64,000 bases of DNA from Reticulitermes speratus (Eukaryota > Arthropoda > Insecta > Blattodea > Rhinotermitidae), in NCBI GenBank assembly GCA_021186555.1, contig JAJKFL010000042.1:12640781-12704780 (forward strand), in the 5' to 3' direction. Positions 44,241-55,049 of the stretch are shown piece by piece; position 1 is the stretch's first letter; each line of letters starts with the position of its first letter. The notes beneath the pieces were generated by a model. It did no database searches, was not told the origin of the DNA, and was given only the letters and a program-made list of their open reading frames with translations. The position numbers and the translations under genes are program-made.

Positions 44241-45199
44241 TCAAGAGAAGAATACAAGAAATATGGCATGGTACATGTTTTCCGAAAGTGCAGACAATGG
44301 TTGTACTCCTACATATTGCACGTGACCTGACTGCCCACAGAGGAAACATGGATGTACGAAAACCTCACACAGAACATGCACACAGAATATATAAATAGGG
44401 AACAAATTTATGTTCCTCCACCACGCGCAATTTACATTAATTTGTTCGCATTTTTTTGCTGTGGTCCGCGCGCACCAAGTACACTATACAATCCTGAGTC
44501 TTTTCACGTTACGTGATAGTTATATTTCTATCAATTACAGTACATATAGCCAGTTCGGCAATACTGCTTTACCGGGCTTCACATGTTGTCATAAGCGGTT
44601 TTGAGCGTGCGTCCCGAGATTGTAAAGACATTTATATTTATTATCGTAAAAAAGGTTTAGGAAAATAGTTGTGGGTCTATAGCAGAGTTAGTTGATCGTA
44701 TTTGGACAGATTTAATTTTAAATTGGCTTTAGGTTATTGTTTTCTAAATTTATGAAAAATTAACTTGATTAAATAATTTTGATATTTATAATTCGTTGAT
44801 ACCGTAAGGAGTTTTCAGAATTTTAATATTTGTAGTAATGGTAAAAATTTATATTAATTCACCGTGTTATGTAAATACATTCAGAGTTGGTTGGATAAAC
44901 TTCACTATCGCCTCTTAAGCAATAATTAAGAAAGTTTCGGTTATATTAACTGAACAATACTAAGACATAAATATCTCTAAGCACTAATTCATAACAATTT
45001 TGCACACTTTGTTAGCTTATTTTATTATCAGCCTGCAATTTCGACATAAAGAAAGTTATCAGCCCTTTAAATTAAAAAAGTTACTATTGTACCACACACT
45101 TTAACATTAATTATTTTGTTTTTCCCAAAAAATGTATTTCTGAGCTTCCTAAAACTCTCTCTCAAAAAAGGGGATTATTTCCCTCAACAGCATTAACCA
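44241..45199. other. No recognisable feature
   Basis: Very AT-rich from 44640 onward, nothing recognised. Confidence 0.5.
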
Positions 45200-45290
45200 C
45201 TTGGTCTTTGTAATGGAGAAGCAGTGTTTTCTGTGAGGTATGAATCGAATATTCAAACATTAGTCACACTTCAGGCTTCAAATGGTTGTC
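45200..45290 (+). repeat. Dispersed repeat K, copy 1
   Basis: CTTGGTCTTTGTAATGGAGAA, GCAGTGTTTTCTGTGAGGTA, TCAGGCTTCAAATGG: same order as 47712-47800 and 47987-48660. Confidence 0.5.
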
Positions 45291-45640
45291 TAGATCTCTC
45301 AAATTTCTAAAGGTTTCAAGCTGTTAATGACAAAATTTTGGCATTTACCATTGGCTTTCTTCACCGTAAATTCGTTACAGATATCAAGTCCGTATTTTAT
45401 ACAGTTAGCTTTTTGTACATCGTTAAACTTTTATCTATAAATTTAGTTTCTACCTCACAGAGAATACGATTTTTGTCCATTGCAAAACCACTCAGTTAAT
45501 GCTGTTTAAGAGACTACTGGGCATGTACTGTACCGATCACAGGAAGCACAGAATTACCTTCTATGCAAAATGCAGGGTTCAAAATCGTATTGCAGGTGGT
45601 ACATACATTTAGCACTGGGCTTTAAAAGGTTTATGTGTAT

Positions 45641-45661
45641 GTATATATATATATATATATC
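45641..45661. repeat. (AT)n microsatellite
   Basis: About 20 bases of alternating AT, directly before SINE-A copy 6. Confidence 0.9.
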
Positions 45662-45668
45662 AACACGT

Positions 45669-46071
45669 GCCGATCCAAGTGACCGCGCGGTCTAAGGCGT
45701 GGGTTTGCTTGCGGCCGTTCGCTTGCTGGGACTGTGGGTTCGAATCCCGCCGGGGCATGGGATTTCTGTGTTGTGCTTTTGTATAAGGACAGTAGTATGC
45801 AACATAAGTGACATGAAGAAGGAGGGAAGGATTTAAAGGTACAAAATAGATCAAAGGAAAAAAAAGGGACAGGACAAAAAATCCCGCCCGGGGGATTGAA
45901 GTCTGTCTTTTGTGATTGTTGTGTGTTGTCAGGAAGAGGTCTCTGCGACGGGCCGATCATTCGTCCAGAGAGGTCCACCCGTGTGTGGTGTGTCTAACAG
46001 AGTGTGATCGTAAAGTCTGGACAGTGAGGAGGTCCTGGCCCACTAGGGACTGTTGCGCCAAGAAGAAAAAA
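45669..46071 (+). mobile_element. SINE-A copy 6 with an internal insertion
   Basis: Head with box A GACCGCGCGGTCTAAGGCG and box B GGTTCGAATCCCGCC, then a normal 3' half from about 45897 (CTGTCTTTTGTGATTGTTGTG to GGGACTGTTGCGCCA plus A tail). Between them are about 115-135 bases not found in other copies (45761-45896). The junctions repeat the AATCCCGCC-GGGG-GATT sequence at 45743-45764 and 45879-45896. Confidence 0.82.
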
Positions 46072-46539
46072 TATGAGTACCTTTCTTTTCGTTTAAGGAT
46101 TTCTTCTTGGTACATATCCAGAATAAATAATGAAGTGTATGTACAGTAGAGAAACAAGTTTATCATCTAAAATACACAGTATGTTAAGGCAAATTGCAAA
46201 AGCTTTAGCTTGATAAATAGTTGTGCAAGAACCTCATGGTGATCAGTCAGCCAGAAGCAGCCTTATGGAATCAATAAAATCCCGAATTAATACTTCTGGA
46301 AAACTCTACTGAAGACTTCCAATATCAAATTTCACGTAAAATCGTCGACGAGAAGTTTTGTAGCACATAGAAGTTAAAGGAATTCCACATACAAAGTTAC
46401 AGGGCTTCCTCATGAAAATCCCTTACACAGTTAAAATTTTGCAGAACCTATTGTTCGTGGCATAACAGAGAAAAATGATTAAAAAATTAAGAACAAAACA
46501 AATCATACAAACCTAGGAAATATGAGATTTTCTTTTTTG
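46072..46539. other. No recognisable feature
   Basis: Nothing recognised. Confidence 0.45.
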
Positions 46540-46690
46540 GGGGGAAGCATGGGATATTGTCTAATTGGACCATTGGCCTTGAGGATGAGGCCACTACACC
46601 GTCTCGAAATGATGGGCATCGAACACCCATTGACGGAGTGCGGTATCCCAGAAGAAAGGCGATTCTCAAGTGCACCGCTCTGAACGCCTG
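46540..46690 (-). mobile_element. Possible tRNA-derived SINE fragment
   Basis: On the minus strand CAGAGCGGTGCACTTGAG (box A-like) is followed about 40 bases later by GGGTGTTCGATGCCC (box B-like) and a body ending in CCCCCCAAAAAAG. Only one copy is in the window. Confidence 0.35.
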
Positions 46691-47371
46691 AAAACTCGCA
46701 TTCTAAGAATTATATTCTTCCGTTTTGTAACACATTAAGGCAAGACGATGACCGTGAAAATTTTTAATCTAAATGCTTGCATGTCCATGTCGTAAACCTC
46801 ACTATACGTGGGTCATTTTTAAACCCTGGAATAAAGGTGTTACTAAGTGGAACCAGTTCTTATTCAATACACATTCATGGTAGGTAATAATCTAAACACA
46901 ATCGTCAAGGTTCATGTTTTTCATTGTTACATGCAGCCTAGAGGTAAAATAGACGTCCATTTTGTGACTCAGTAATTCTTTGCGACATGTGAAGTGCACA
47001 TTATTGAGCTTGTCTAAATTTAATGTCCAGTTTTAAGGAAGACGGAATAGTACCGTGCTTGTGGAATTACATATCTCTTTGTAATCGACAGGTGGTATAC
47101 GAGATACATTCCAGAACACACTTCTGCTTGAGTGTCCGGCAGGCCAGATGTTACAAATAGTCCGTATTTTGATAAAACCGCAGCCAAACAAATGTCTAAA
47201 TGGTTAGTTTTCACTGCAGCTACAGTCAAAGTACCTGCTCTTCGATTTGGATTTTCTTTACCTTTTAAAGCTTACTGGCAAATATATGTACAGCCAGGCT
47301 TAACATTGAAACATTTGCATGTCGTCCACATATTGCACATATGTGTCTCCTACGATTTTTACAAGCATCTA
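46691..47371. other. No recognisable feature
   Basis: Opposed frames at 47020-47229 (minus) and 47132-47479 (plus, running into SINE-C) have no motif. Confidence 0.45.
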
Positions 47372-47383
47372 TTATTTCCTTAT

Positions 47384-47686
47384 GGGGGCACGCGGTGGCG
47401 CAGTTGGTTGAGGCACTGCGCTACAAACCGGAACGTCGCGGCTTCGATTCCCGATGGTGTCACTGGAATTTTTCACTGACATAATCGTTTCGGTCGCACT
47501 ATGGCCCTGGGGTCGACTAAGCCTCTAACAGAAATGAGTACCAGGAACCTTTCCTGGGGGGTAAAGGCGGCCGGTGCGTAGAGCTGACAACCTTACCACC
47601 TTCATGTGCCAATTGCCTAAAAACCTGGGAGCCTCGACCTCCTGGAGCCCTAAGGGTCTGTCAAGGCCTGTAATGGGATTGCTGCT
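47384..47686 (+). mobile_element. SINE-C copy 2, full length with TSD
   Basis: Box A GTGGCGCAGTTGGTTGAGGC and box B GCTTCGATTCCC, then GGTCGACTAAGCCTCTAACAG, CAGGAACCTTTCCTGG and CAAGGCCTGTAATGGGATTGC. A perfect 12-bp duplication TTATTTCCTTAT at 47372-47383 and 47687-47698 sets both ends. About 300 bp, matching the copy at 31712. Confidence 0.9.
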
Positions 47687-47711
47687 TTATTTCCTTATAC
47701 ATCATTCACAG

Positions 47712-47800
47712 ACTGGTCTTTCTAACGGAAGCAACTGTGTTCTCTGTGAGGTACGAAACGAGTCTTTATACACAATGAAGATCAATTCTTGCCTCCAAAG
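47712..47800 (+). repeat. Dispersed repeat K, copy 2
   Basis: ACTGGTCTTTCTAACGGAAGC, TGTTCTCTGTGAGGTACGAA, GAGTCTTTATACACAATGAAG and CTTGCCTCCAAAGGG. It serves as the uninterrupted reference for the copy split by the transposon at 48043. Confidence 0.55.
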
Positions 47801-47986
47801 GGTTAGGGCGGAATTCTGATGTATGTCTGGTCAGGCCGCACTAGAGGCCATGTTCAGCAACGTGAAAGTTTTTTACCAACTCAGCATTTGCTCAGCAAAT
47901 TCTGCACTTTAACCATACATTGAGTTTATGCTTTCCGTGTGATTTTCGCAACAAACAACCACTGCATCCCTATACAGTATCAAAAT

Positions 47987-48660
47987 ACTGGTATTTCTAA
48001 AGGAAGCAAACTGTTTATGAGTTACAGCTAAGTCTTTGTGTACAGGGTGTATCTAAAAAATGCTTGGACAATTTCAGGAATGAGTTCTCCATAACAAGAG
48101 GAGGAACAAAGTTTATATCAATATCAATCCGCAAGCAGTTTTCGGGGTACAGCCCAAAAACTTGTTGACCTTAAGCCTTTAGATTTTTATCTGTTAGAAC
48201 ACTTAAAAACCCTAGTGTATTCAGCTCCTATTGAAAAGGAAGAGACACTTTGCCAACGCATTTTTGTGCCTGTCACACCATTCTCAAAAGCTCCGGGACC
48301 TTCGAAATGGTGCGAGAGTGCGTGATCAGACGTGTTCATGCGTGCATTGATTCAGGTGGAGGACATTTTGAGCATCTGTTGTAAATTGTGACTTGAGACA
48401 ATAAGAACTGAACAGTTATTAACTTGGGAACGTGAACTGTAAATGTATTATGTCAGTTGTAAGTAAAATATTATATAGTTAGGTATTTGTTATTGAATGT
48501 TATCTTCCAAATAACTCATATATGTTCATAAGTTTATATGGATTTTTTATTTGTGTTGATGTGAAGAGCTCACTCTTGAAATTTGTCCAAGAATTTTGGG
48601 TACACTCTATGTAATGTAAAATAATTTCAGGCTTTAAAGGAATAAAATCAAGTTTACTAA
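47987..48660 (+). repeat. Dispersed repeat K, copy 3, split by a transposon
   Basis: Left part CTGGTATTTCTAAAGGAAGC...AAGTCTTTGTGTA (to 48042) and right part TAATGTAAAATAATTTCAGGC then TTTAAAGG (from 48612) are contiguous in copy 2. The mariner-like element lies between them at a TA. Confidence 0.5.
48043..48611 (+). mobile_element. mariner/Tc1-type element, internally decayed
   Basis: Terminal inverted repeats of about 45 bases: left CAGGGTGTATCTAAAAAATG continuing CTTGGACAATTTCAGGA, right (complement) GAGTGTACCCAAAATTCTTG continuing GACAAATTTCAAGA. It is flanked by TA at 48041-48042 and 48612-48613, the usual Tc1/mariner target. Inside, plus-strand codons give DLKPLDFYLLEHLKTLVYS (48167 on), the third-catalytic-residue region, and GGHFEHLL then stop (ending 48384) after a frameshift. 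The catalytic N-terminal half is deleted, so it is non-autonomous. Confidence 0.82.
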
Positions 48661-49474
48661 AGTAACTAAATTTCTTTCTTCTTCTGTGACAAAGTATTTA
48701 ATAAATTATATCGAACATCAACATGGGTTAAGAGATAACGCCTTCGATTTGTGTTCAGGAAGTTAACAGTTCAACCTCAGACGTCACACCTTTTATCCTG
48801 AGCTTTTCCTTGACTTTCCTCAGCCTCTCTTGAAAATTGTCAGAATAATACTTTAAATTATATCGCAACGGCTTCTTTCCACGTTCCTTCCAATTTTGCA
48901 TTGTCATTCAGTCACATTAAACCATATACAGTCTGCAGCTCCTTAACAGTGAGTTTAAGGAAAGTACAAACCAGTAAACAAGTAGATTATAATATTAAAT
49001 GCTTACTTGATCTTATAATTACAGTACGCATAGATTACATTTCTACTTCTGATAAACATTGTAAGCAATATAAACTACATGAGACCACTTCAACTTAGTA
49101 ATTGACATACGAGATTTAGTGCACTAGAAGAGAGAACCACTTAATTAGTATAGTGACAATTAAATTCAGGTTCTGAAAAACGGGATCATGTGTGTGACAC
49201 GTCACATCTCTCTGCTATTTATTTTCCTCGCACTGTATCGCAATAAGCCGTGTAAATAACCAATAGGCTTACACCGGTTTATTTGTTGCATCCATTCCAG
49301 GAAAGCAAAACCAGACAGAAACCTAGTACCTCCAGATCGACTAATGGATGTTTATTGTTAGCAAATATTTAATTTTACCAAGACTAGTTTGTAAGAATGT
49401 CAATCCATATGGAATTCCATATTCATTTGATATCGTTGTATAAGTTAGGGGTTATAAGTCGTTAAATTTCATAC
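48661..49474. other. No recognisable feature
   Basis: Nothing recognised. Confidence 0.5.
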
Positions 49475-49484
49475 CTAGTTTCAA

Positions 49485-49725
49485 TTTTTTTTCTGTGATG
49501 CAACAGCCCAGTTTAGCCCTAGCCCGCCTCATTGTTAAGGTTTCTAGATCACATAGAATTAAACACACACACACACACACACACACGAGATAGGAATCTA
49601 CCTATATAAATCACAGCAAACACAAGAGACGAACATCCATGCCCTTAGCGGGATTCGAACCCGCGATCCCAGCAATCATGCGGCTTCAGACCTATGCCTT
49701 AGTACGCACGGCCACCGTAATCGGC
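49485..49725 (-). mobile_element. SINE-A copy 7
   Basis: Minus strand. T run and GTGATGCAACAGCCCAG at left, head GTACGCACGGCCACCGTAATC at right, box B complement GGATTCGAACCCGCG. An internal (CA)n expansion (49565-49588) replaces part of the body, and the GAGTCCTACC block is deleted. Probable 9-bp duplication CTAGTTTCA / CTAGATTCA. Confidence 0.82.
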
Positions 49726-50617
49726 TAGATTCAGTCTTAATCACTGTAAATTTTATTTATTTTTATTACCGATTATCACACTTACGTATAAAGTGCAGAA
49801 GCAAAATGTGCTTCTACATGAAAACTTTTAAACTACATAAATATTGGAATTCAACCAGAAGTATAGTAGGCCTCATGTTTTTAATTGCATGACATATTTG
49901 TCATAATTATTTACACATTTCTTTCTTCAAAATAATGAACCGACACTTTTTCCAAAGTCCCTGCAATGCCTGGAATTTCGGTCTTCAGTACTTTAGAACA
50001 TACACAAAGACTTTGTGCTGCTTTAGCCTTTGACGACGATACATTTCAAATGAGTAAGACGACATAGCGCAAGGGTGTATTAAAGCTTATTGCGGAAATT
50101 TTATAATAATATAACATAATAATTCACATGCAATTACATACAAAAGCCATGCATATTTTCGTTTTACATTTAGCGATATGAAAGGGAATATCGCCTAAGA
50201 GATGTGTTGTTGTAAGAGGTTTCAGGAGGCATCCTTAGGGTTTTAGTTTATAAAAATTTATTATACAATTTTAATTCCGGTAAACAATTCGCATTTACAC
50301 TTTACATATTCACAAATAGCTCACGAAAGTCTTAAGCCAGGGACGTCACTTTATTAAGTAAGATAAAACTATTGAGATTCCGATGCTTTGACAAACATTT
50401 GATTAATTACTCAAATTTATTGAATTCATATTAAGTTCCGAGCCATGTGATCCAGCCCGTCGAATTCTGCTTAGCATCTGATGCAATTCTGCTATCTGTT
50501 CGTGGGTGGATTCCAAGTGTGGGTTTCTCAAATTTGAAAAGAAAAATTTCGTTTATGATGGGGTCTCTGAACTAACAAATAAAGGAGTGCATATATACAT
50601 CCTGACGTATCATATCC
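49726..50617. other. No recognisable feature
   Basis: AT-rich, nothing recognised. Confidence 0.5.
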
Positions 50618-50619
50618 CG

Positions 50620-50846
50620 TTTTTTCCATGAAGCGACAGCCCCTATTGGGCGTGCCTCCTCATGATCGAGGCTTCACGATCACACTCAGACATACCACGC
50701 TCGGTAGGACTCCTCTGGACGAGTGATCAGCCCGACGCAGAGACCTCTACCTGACAACACACAATACTCACAACTCGAACCCGCAATCCCAGTAAGCCAG
50801 CGGCCGCAGATCCACGCCTTAGACCGCGCGGTCACTGGGATCGGCC
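50620..50846 (-). mobile_element. SINE-A copy 8, small internal deletion
   Basis: Minus strand. GAAGCGACAGCCCCTATTGGG, CTCATGATCGAGGCTTCACG, CTCCTCTGGACGAGTGATC and head GACCGCGCGGTCACTGGGATC. About 30 bases next to box B are missing (ACTCACAA joins CTCGAACCCGC). Confidence 0.85.
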
Positions 50847-51690
50847 GTGCCATGATCCTAAGTCACTTAATGTCAAATTTCATAAACACACGCACATTCA
50901 AATGATAACGCGTGGCTGGTGGGATGAGAAGTTAAGTGAAGGATTTCTGGTCCGGATTCGAACCAAGTAAGGGCTGGACGGTACGAATGCAATAACAAAA
51001 CATGTGCGTACATTATACATTGCAAAATGAGAACTATTCATGTTCTTATTTGAAACATTTTCTTTTTCCTCCTCCTCCTCCTCCTCTTATTCAACCAGTT
51101 AGGTACGACTTTCTGGCTACTTAGGCTAAATCCTTCAACTCCCATCCGCAACCTACTTGTCCCTCAATTTCACAAAATGCCTCAATTTATTTTGCTCATA
51201 CTTATAATCCAAACCTTTTTATAGACCTAAGCCTTTTTTCCAGCTTTTTTAACAAAAACCTGTACCTTCCAATAACTCTGCAATTGCAATCTATCCCTTA
51301 CGTATGTATTTCTTTGGTGGTTAAGTCCACAAATGCCAGTAGTTCAAGTGGGCTGCTTCCAACGTTCGCTGTCTGTCGTTTTCAAGCTTCTATATGCCAG
51401 TGACGCACCTCTTTTGGCTTCTCCTACCTTAAGGCCAACCTCACCGTCAGGTGGTGTTCACTCTGCCCACTGACGTGGCGCCGGCCCCAGTGTCAAGAAG
51501 GTACAACCGCTCCGACAGCATGCGAGGGAACTCCGTTTGCATAAGGTCTGTCTGGAGACCTTGGGCAGCAAACCTACTGCCAGACTAACGATCAAGTGGC
51601 TGTTAAGAAGATCTTTTTTCGAACGCCTTTCAATAGGAATAATTGGAGTCTCTTAATGGGATAAAACTTAGAAAATTGAAAATGTTTAAA
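50847..51690. other. No gene seen; (CCT)n tract
   Basis: A CCTCCTCCTCCTCCTCCTC run lies at 51067-51086. Nothing else is recognised. Confidence 0.5.
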
Positions 51691-52055
51691 AAGATGAAAT
51701 ACTCTCATAGTATGAAGAAAAGGCAGAATACAAAATGATAGAATAAAAGAAGAAACAAAAAGAGAATGAATGAAAAAAGAGAATTGAAATTATCTGAGCA
51801 ATCAGTGTAACTGGAAGTAGTTAGATGGTTGGAAGGTGTACGTATAATATACACCACTGGGCAATAGAAAGAAAGGACGCCCAAGAAACAGTGGCAAGAA
51901 GGAATTCTGCAAACAGTGGATAGTAAGTGACCTAGGACCAGGTGATGATGAAGAGCAGCAGAAATGGTGTGTGGGGAGGGCGAGGTGGCATAGGAGAACA
52001 GCTGTATAGAGCTGTCTGATGAATGAATAAATAAATAAATAAATAAATAGTGCGT
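51691..52055 (+). mobile_element. LINE 3' end, family 3, with (AAAT)n tail
   Basis: Plus strand gives NRKKGRPRNSGKKEF or, after a shift, GRPRKQWQEGILQTVDS, then RAAEMVCGEGEVA, resembling the GRPR--W-D-I, then W---V----W-RR end of a non-LTR reverse-transcriptase ORF. About 30 bases later it ends in AATAAATAAATAAATAAATA (52027-52050), a LINE-like short-repeat tail. Coding frames are broken. Confidence 0.55.
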
Positions 52056-52186
52056 TCGAGCCATCATCGGTTCCGATGCACGTAGGTCTGTTTTTAATAA
52101 GCCCTTTTTGCCCGTTAAACTAGATTCTGAGTCATAGGAACCCTGTCCCTTTAAAAAAGTTCCAGATTGATCCCAGGCTTAGGTTT

Positions 52187-52381
52187 CTAACATCTTCTGG
52201 GTAGAAAAAAAAAAAGAAACCCGGTGATTTGTAAGCGTGGCCAGATCTTCACACTTATACGAAACGTGAGTTGAGGTTTATTCCTCTGCTTCGCACTTCT
52301 TAAACAAAGATTGTCAGTCAGTCCCATTACGAAGAAATATCTTCTCAGGGTGTCATGTCCAGTTAAAAGCCCTGTAATCAC
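52187..52381 (-). pseudogene. RNase H-type LINE, C-terminal ORF2 fragment
   Basis: The minus-strand frame has ITGLLTGHDTLRRYFFVMGL followed by TDNLCLRSA. This matches the LLTGH--L--HL--LGL-DSP-C--C motif just downstream of the RNase H domain in Jockey/R1-type non-LTR retrotransposons. The zinc-knuckle Cys pattern is partly lost. Upstream sequence (52385-52610) does not hold the frame. Confidence 0.6.
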
Positions 52382-52384
52382 CCT

Positions 52385-52834
52385 GGATTACATCCTGTTA
52401 AAGGATAGTAACCTAGTCTTATCAGCGAGGTTAGGCCCCGAGATCAATTCCCGAGCTTGCGTCAGAGTACTGGTAAGGCCTGGCCACAGTGTCATGTGCT
52501 GGTTAAATAACAAACCCTCGAGATCCCCAGGGTCAGCTCTGGTCCAACAAACTGTTCAGCAGAACCTTCCCTTGCGAGTTCAGAGCTGTCTGTTACAGTA
52601 ACAGGAAATACAAATACAATAAATGTTCTCAATGAAACACCGTATTAAATATTGTAGATCATATTATTTCTTCACGTCGGCGATAAAATTACGCAGACGC
52701 CTCGTTTTACGTCGCTCTCATTGTCTAAGGTTATATTTAGCATTGAATGGTAGGATGCCTCGTAAATGATGAACTGCAAGTATTTAGAAGGAAGCTGTCA
52801 TAGTCCAAAGCTGTACTATCGTGAAATTTGCCTG
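52385..52834. other. No feature assigned
   Basis: May be more of the LINE. The plus frame at 52311-52601 is antisense to it and not supported. Confidence 0.4.
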
Positions 52835-52945
52835 GAGTTACTAAGCAAAAACACAAAAATCTCAGGAGGACAGCCGAGATTCAATCCGGGAAGTTTCCAA
52901 ATAACAGAGGTCTTACCTCTTGAGCCCAGCTGCACTCTTCAATAA
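52835..52945 (+). repeat. Dispersed repeat J, fragment
   Basis: TTGCCTGGAGTTACTAAGCA, AACACAAAAATCTCAGGAGG, GAGATTCAATCCGGGAAG read as LPG-TK-KHKNL--T and a degraded -NPG segment of family J. Confidence 0.4.
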
Positions 52946-53407
52946 ATGTTTCAAACCGTCACTAAGGACAAGATGTCTGTTTACATTATCCTGCTACAAG
53001 CTGTTTTGCCGATGTCATAAAAACCATACATTTTGTAAGCGACGGCCAAGGCTGTTGTAAATTTTGTGTACCACAAAGTCTGTGATTGGAAATTAGGACA
53101 GCCACAAGAACCTTCTACCGTAAACCACTGAAATTTGAAGCACCTCGTGCCGAGCGATTCATCAGACCCCGTTGTGGGGGCACATATTTCAGTGTCACAG
53201 GGCCGTGCTTACGTTTTGATTTAACAGACTGAAAAGGCAAAAGGTGGTCATAGCCTCTAGCTGTTAGTGCAGTAACGGCATCAGGGGTGTCTCTCGCTTT
53301 TATTAAGCAAATGTCTATTAAAGCTAAAAGTCATTTACTCATTTATTAACCTAATTAAAAGAACGGCTTAACCCAAGAGGTCTTGTTGATAATTACAATA
53401 GATATTC
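52946..53407. other. No recognisable feature
   Basis: Nothing recognised. Confidence 0.45.
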
Positions 53408-53409
53408 AG

Positions 53410-53676
53410 GCCTATCCTCGTGGCCGTGCGGTCTAAGACATAGGTCTGAAGCAGCTTGATTGTTTGGATCGTAGCTTCGAATACCGCTGAGAACATGGAT
53501 GTTCGTCTCTTGTGAGTGTTGCGTGTTGTCAGGTAGAGGTCTCTGCGACGGGCTGATCACTCGTTCAGAGGAGTCCTACCGGGTGTGGTGTGTGTCTAAG
53601 TTGTGTGTGATCTAGAAACCTCAACAATGAGGGGGCCTAGAACCGAATTGGGCTGTTGCGCCACAGGAAAAAAAAA
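53410..53676 (+). mobile_element. SINE-A copy 9, diverged head
   Basis: Box A TCGTGGCCGTGCGGTCTAAG is intact. Box B is altered (GCTTCGAATACCG). The body (GTCAGGTAGAGGTCTCTGCG, GAGGAGTCCTACCGGG, AACCTCAACAATGAGG, GGGCTGTTGCGCCACA) ends in an A tail. It groups with copy 1 at 4099 by its TCTAGAAACCTCAAC block. Confidence 0.85.
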
Positions 53677-54091
53677 TAGATCTTTGACGCTGAAGAAATT
53701 TCCTGGTTTTAGAAATATGCAAGCCGAAAGTCATGATCTTAGCTACATATAACGTATTACATAGCTAGCACCTCCCCTTAATCTCCTGCAGCCTGACATT
53801 CAAAAGTAATAATTATTAATTTCATACTTAACACACGAACTGGTTTCATTACAAAGACAATCGGTTAACACTTCTTAAGGAAACAATATGTAAGCTTTGC
53901 AATTATTCATATCTACCCTACATACACATAAATAGTAACCAATCAAACACCATCTCTGTTCACTATATTAATACAGTCGTCTAGTATACATAGAATAATC
54001 TAGCTGCTTATTGTGAGCGACAAAACACTTGAAGTATAATTCGTTTTAGTAAATTGTAGAGTTCTGAATATTTCGTATATGCTGTAAACAG
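53677..54091. other. No recognisable feature
   Basis: Nothing recognised. Confidence 0.45.
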
Positions 54092-54365
54092 CAGCCGAGT
54101 AGCTCTCTCGTTATTGCGGCTGAGCTACGGGCTAGACGGCGTAGGAATCGCCGTTTGATTCCCGACAGCAAGTAAGAGATTCTATTCTTCAAAACATCCA
54201 GACCGGATCTGAGGCCCAACAGGTATCCTATCCAAAGGATATCGGTGAATTCTTTCTCAGGTTTAAGCGACCGGGGCGTGAACCTGACCACTCACCTCCA
54301 TCAAGTGCTGAGGTTAAGAATGAGTGTAGCTACACATCAATTTCCTCATGTCTTTATAGCACGGT
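54092..54365 (+). mobile_element. SINE-B-related copy, diverged, with head
   Basis: GCCGAGTAGCTCTCTCGTTAT, GGCTGAGCTACGGGCTAGAC, box B-like GTTTGATTCCCGAC, then GGATCTGAGGCCCAACAGG, GACCACTCACCTCCATCAAG and GTGCTGAGGTTAAGAA. It represents the head of the diverged subfamily at 15556, 42340 and 58713. Confidence 0.6.
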
Positions 54366-54801
54366 GCTCAATCATGTACTAAAGAGTTTAATTTTTACAT
54401 ACAGTAATCACTGTTTTGAAAGGGTTAATGGAGAAAACATTGGAAAAAAGGCTTACTGACGACCTACCTTTGCTTAAAAAGAGACTGACAACTATGCAAA
54501 TCATCGCTGTGACTGATGAAGACATAGGGTATTGGCAAGCAACTAGAAGTAACGTAATTAGCATTTAAAGAGGATACAACCACTCAGTACCAGATATTTG
54601 TCCGTGTGGCAAAATTCAGACATTTGTAAAACAATCTAGACGTGAAAACAACGGGTAATGAGCTGAACGCAACCCATGACGGGTACCGGTTGTCTAAATC
54701 AAACAAGAAACAATGTGATTCTACGAAATGAAGTAAGTAGTACAATTACAAGTTCTCTTGAAAAAGTGAATGGGATAAATGCATACAGGCCTAAAACAGA
54801 G
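54366..54801. other. No recognisable feature
   Basis: Nothing recognised before the truncated SINE-B. Confidence 0.45.
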
Positions 54802-55049
54802 AACTGGACGGTCCGGGGATCGAATCCCGGTGGGGGCGAGATTTTCAGCACCCGTCCAGACCGGGCCTGGGACCGACCCAGCCTCCTGTACAATGGGTAC
54901 CGGGTCATTCCCGGGGGTAAAGCGGTCGGGACGTGGCGTTGACCACACACCCCCATCTAGCGCCGAGGTAAAAGAAAGAGTAGAGCTATATCTCTAGTCC
55001 CCCTCTGGTCCTTCATGGCCTGTTCTAGGGTGAAATTTAACTTTTACCT
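54802..55049 (+). mobile_element. SINE-B copy 4, 5'-truncated
   Basis: Starts at ACTGGACGGTCCGGGGATCG, so it lacks box A but keeps box B (GGGATCGAATCCCGG). The body is close to consensus through GGGGGTAAAGCGGTCGGG to AACTTTTACCT. Frames on both strands across it (54699-54997) are incidental. Confidence 0.87.

Noticed and set aside
50955..50990. TAAGGGCTGGACGGTACG as a SINE-B fragment
   Set aside because: The match is too short to separate from chance without an alignment score.
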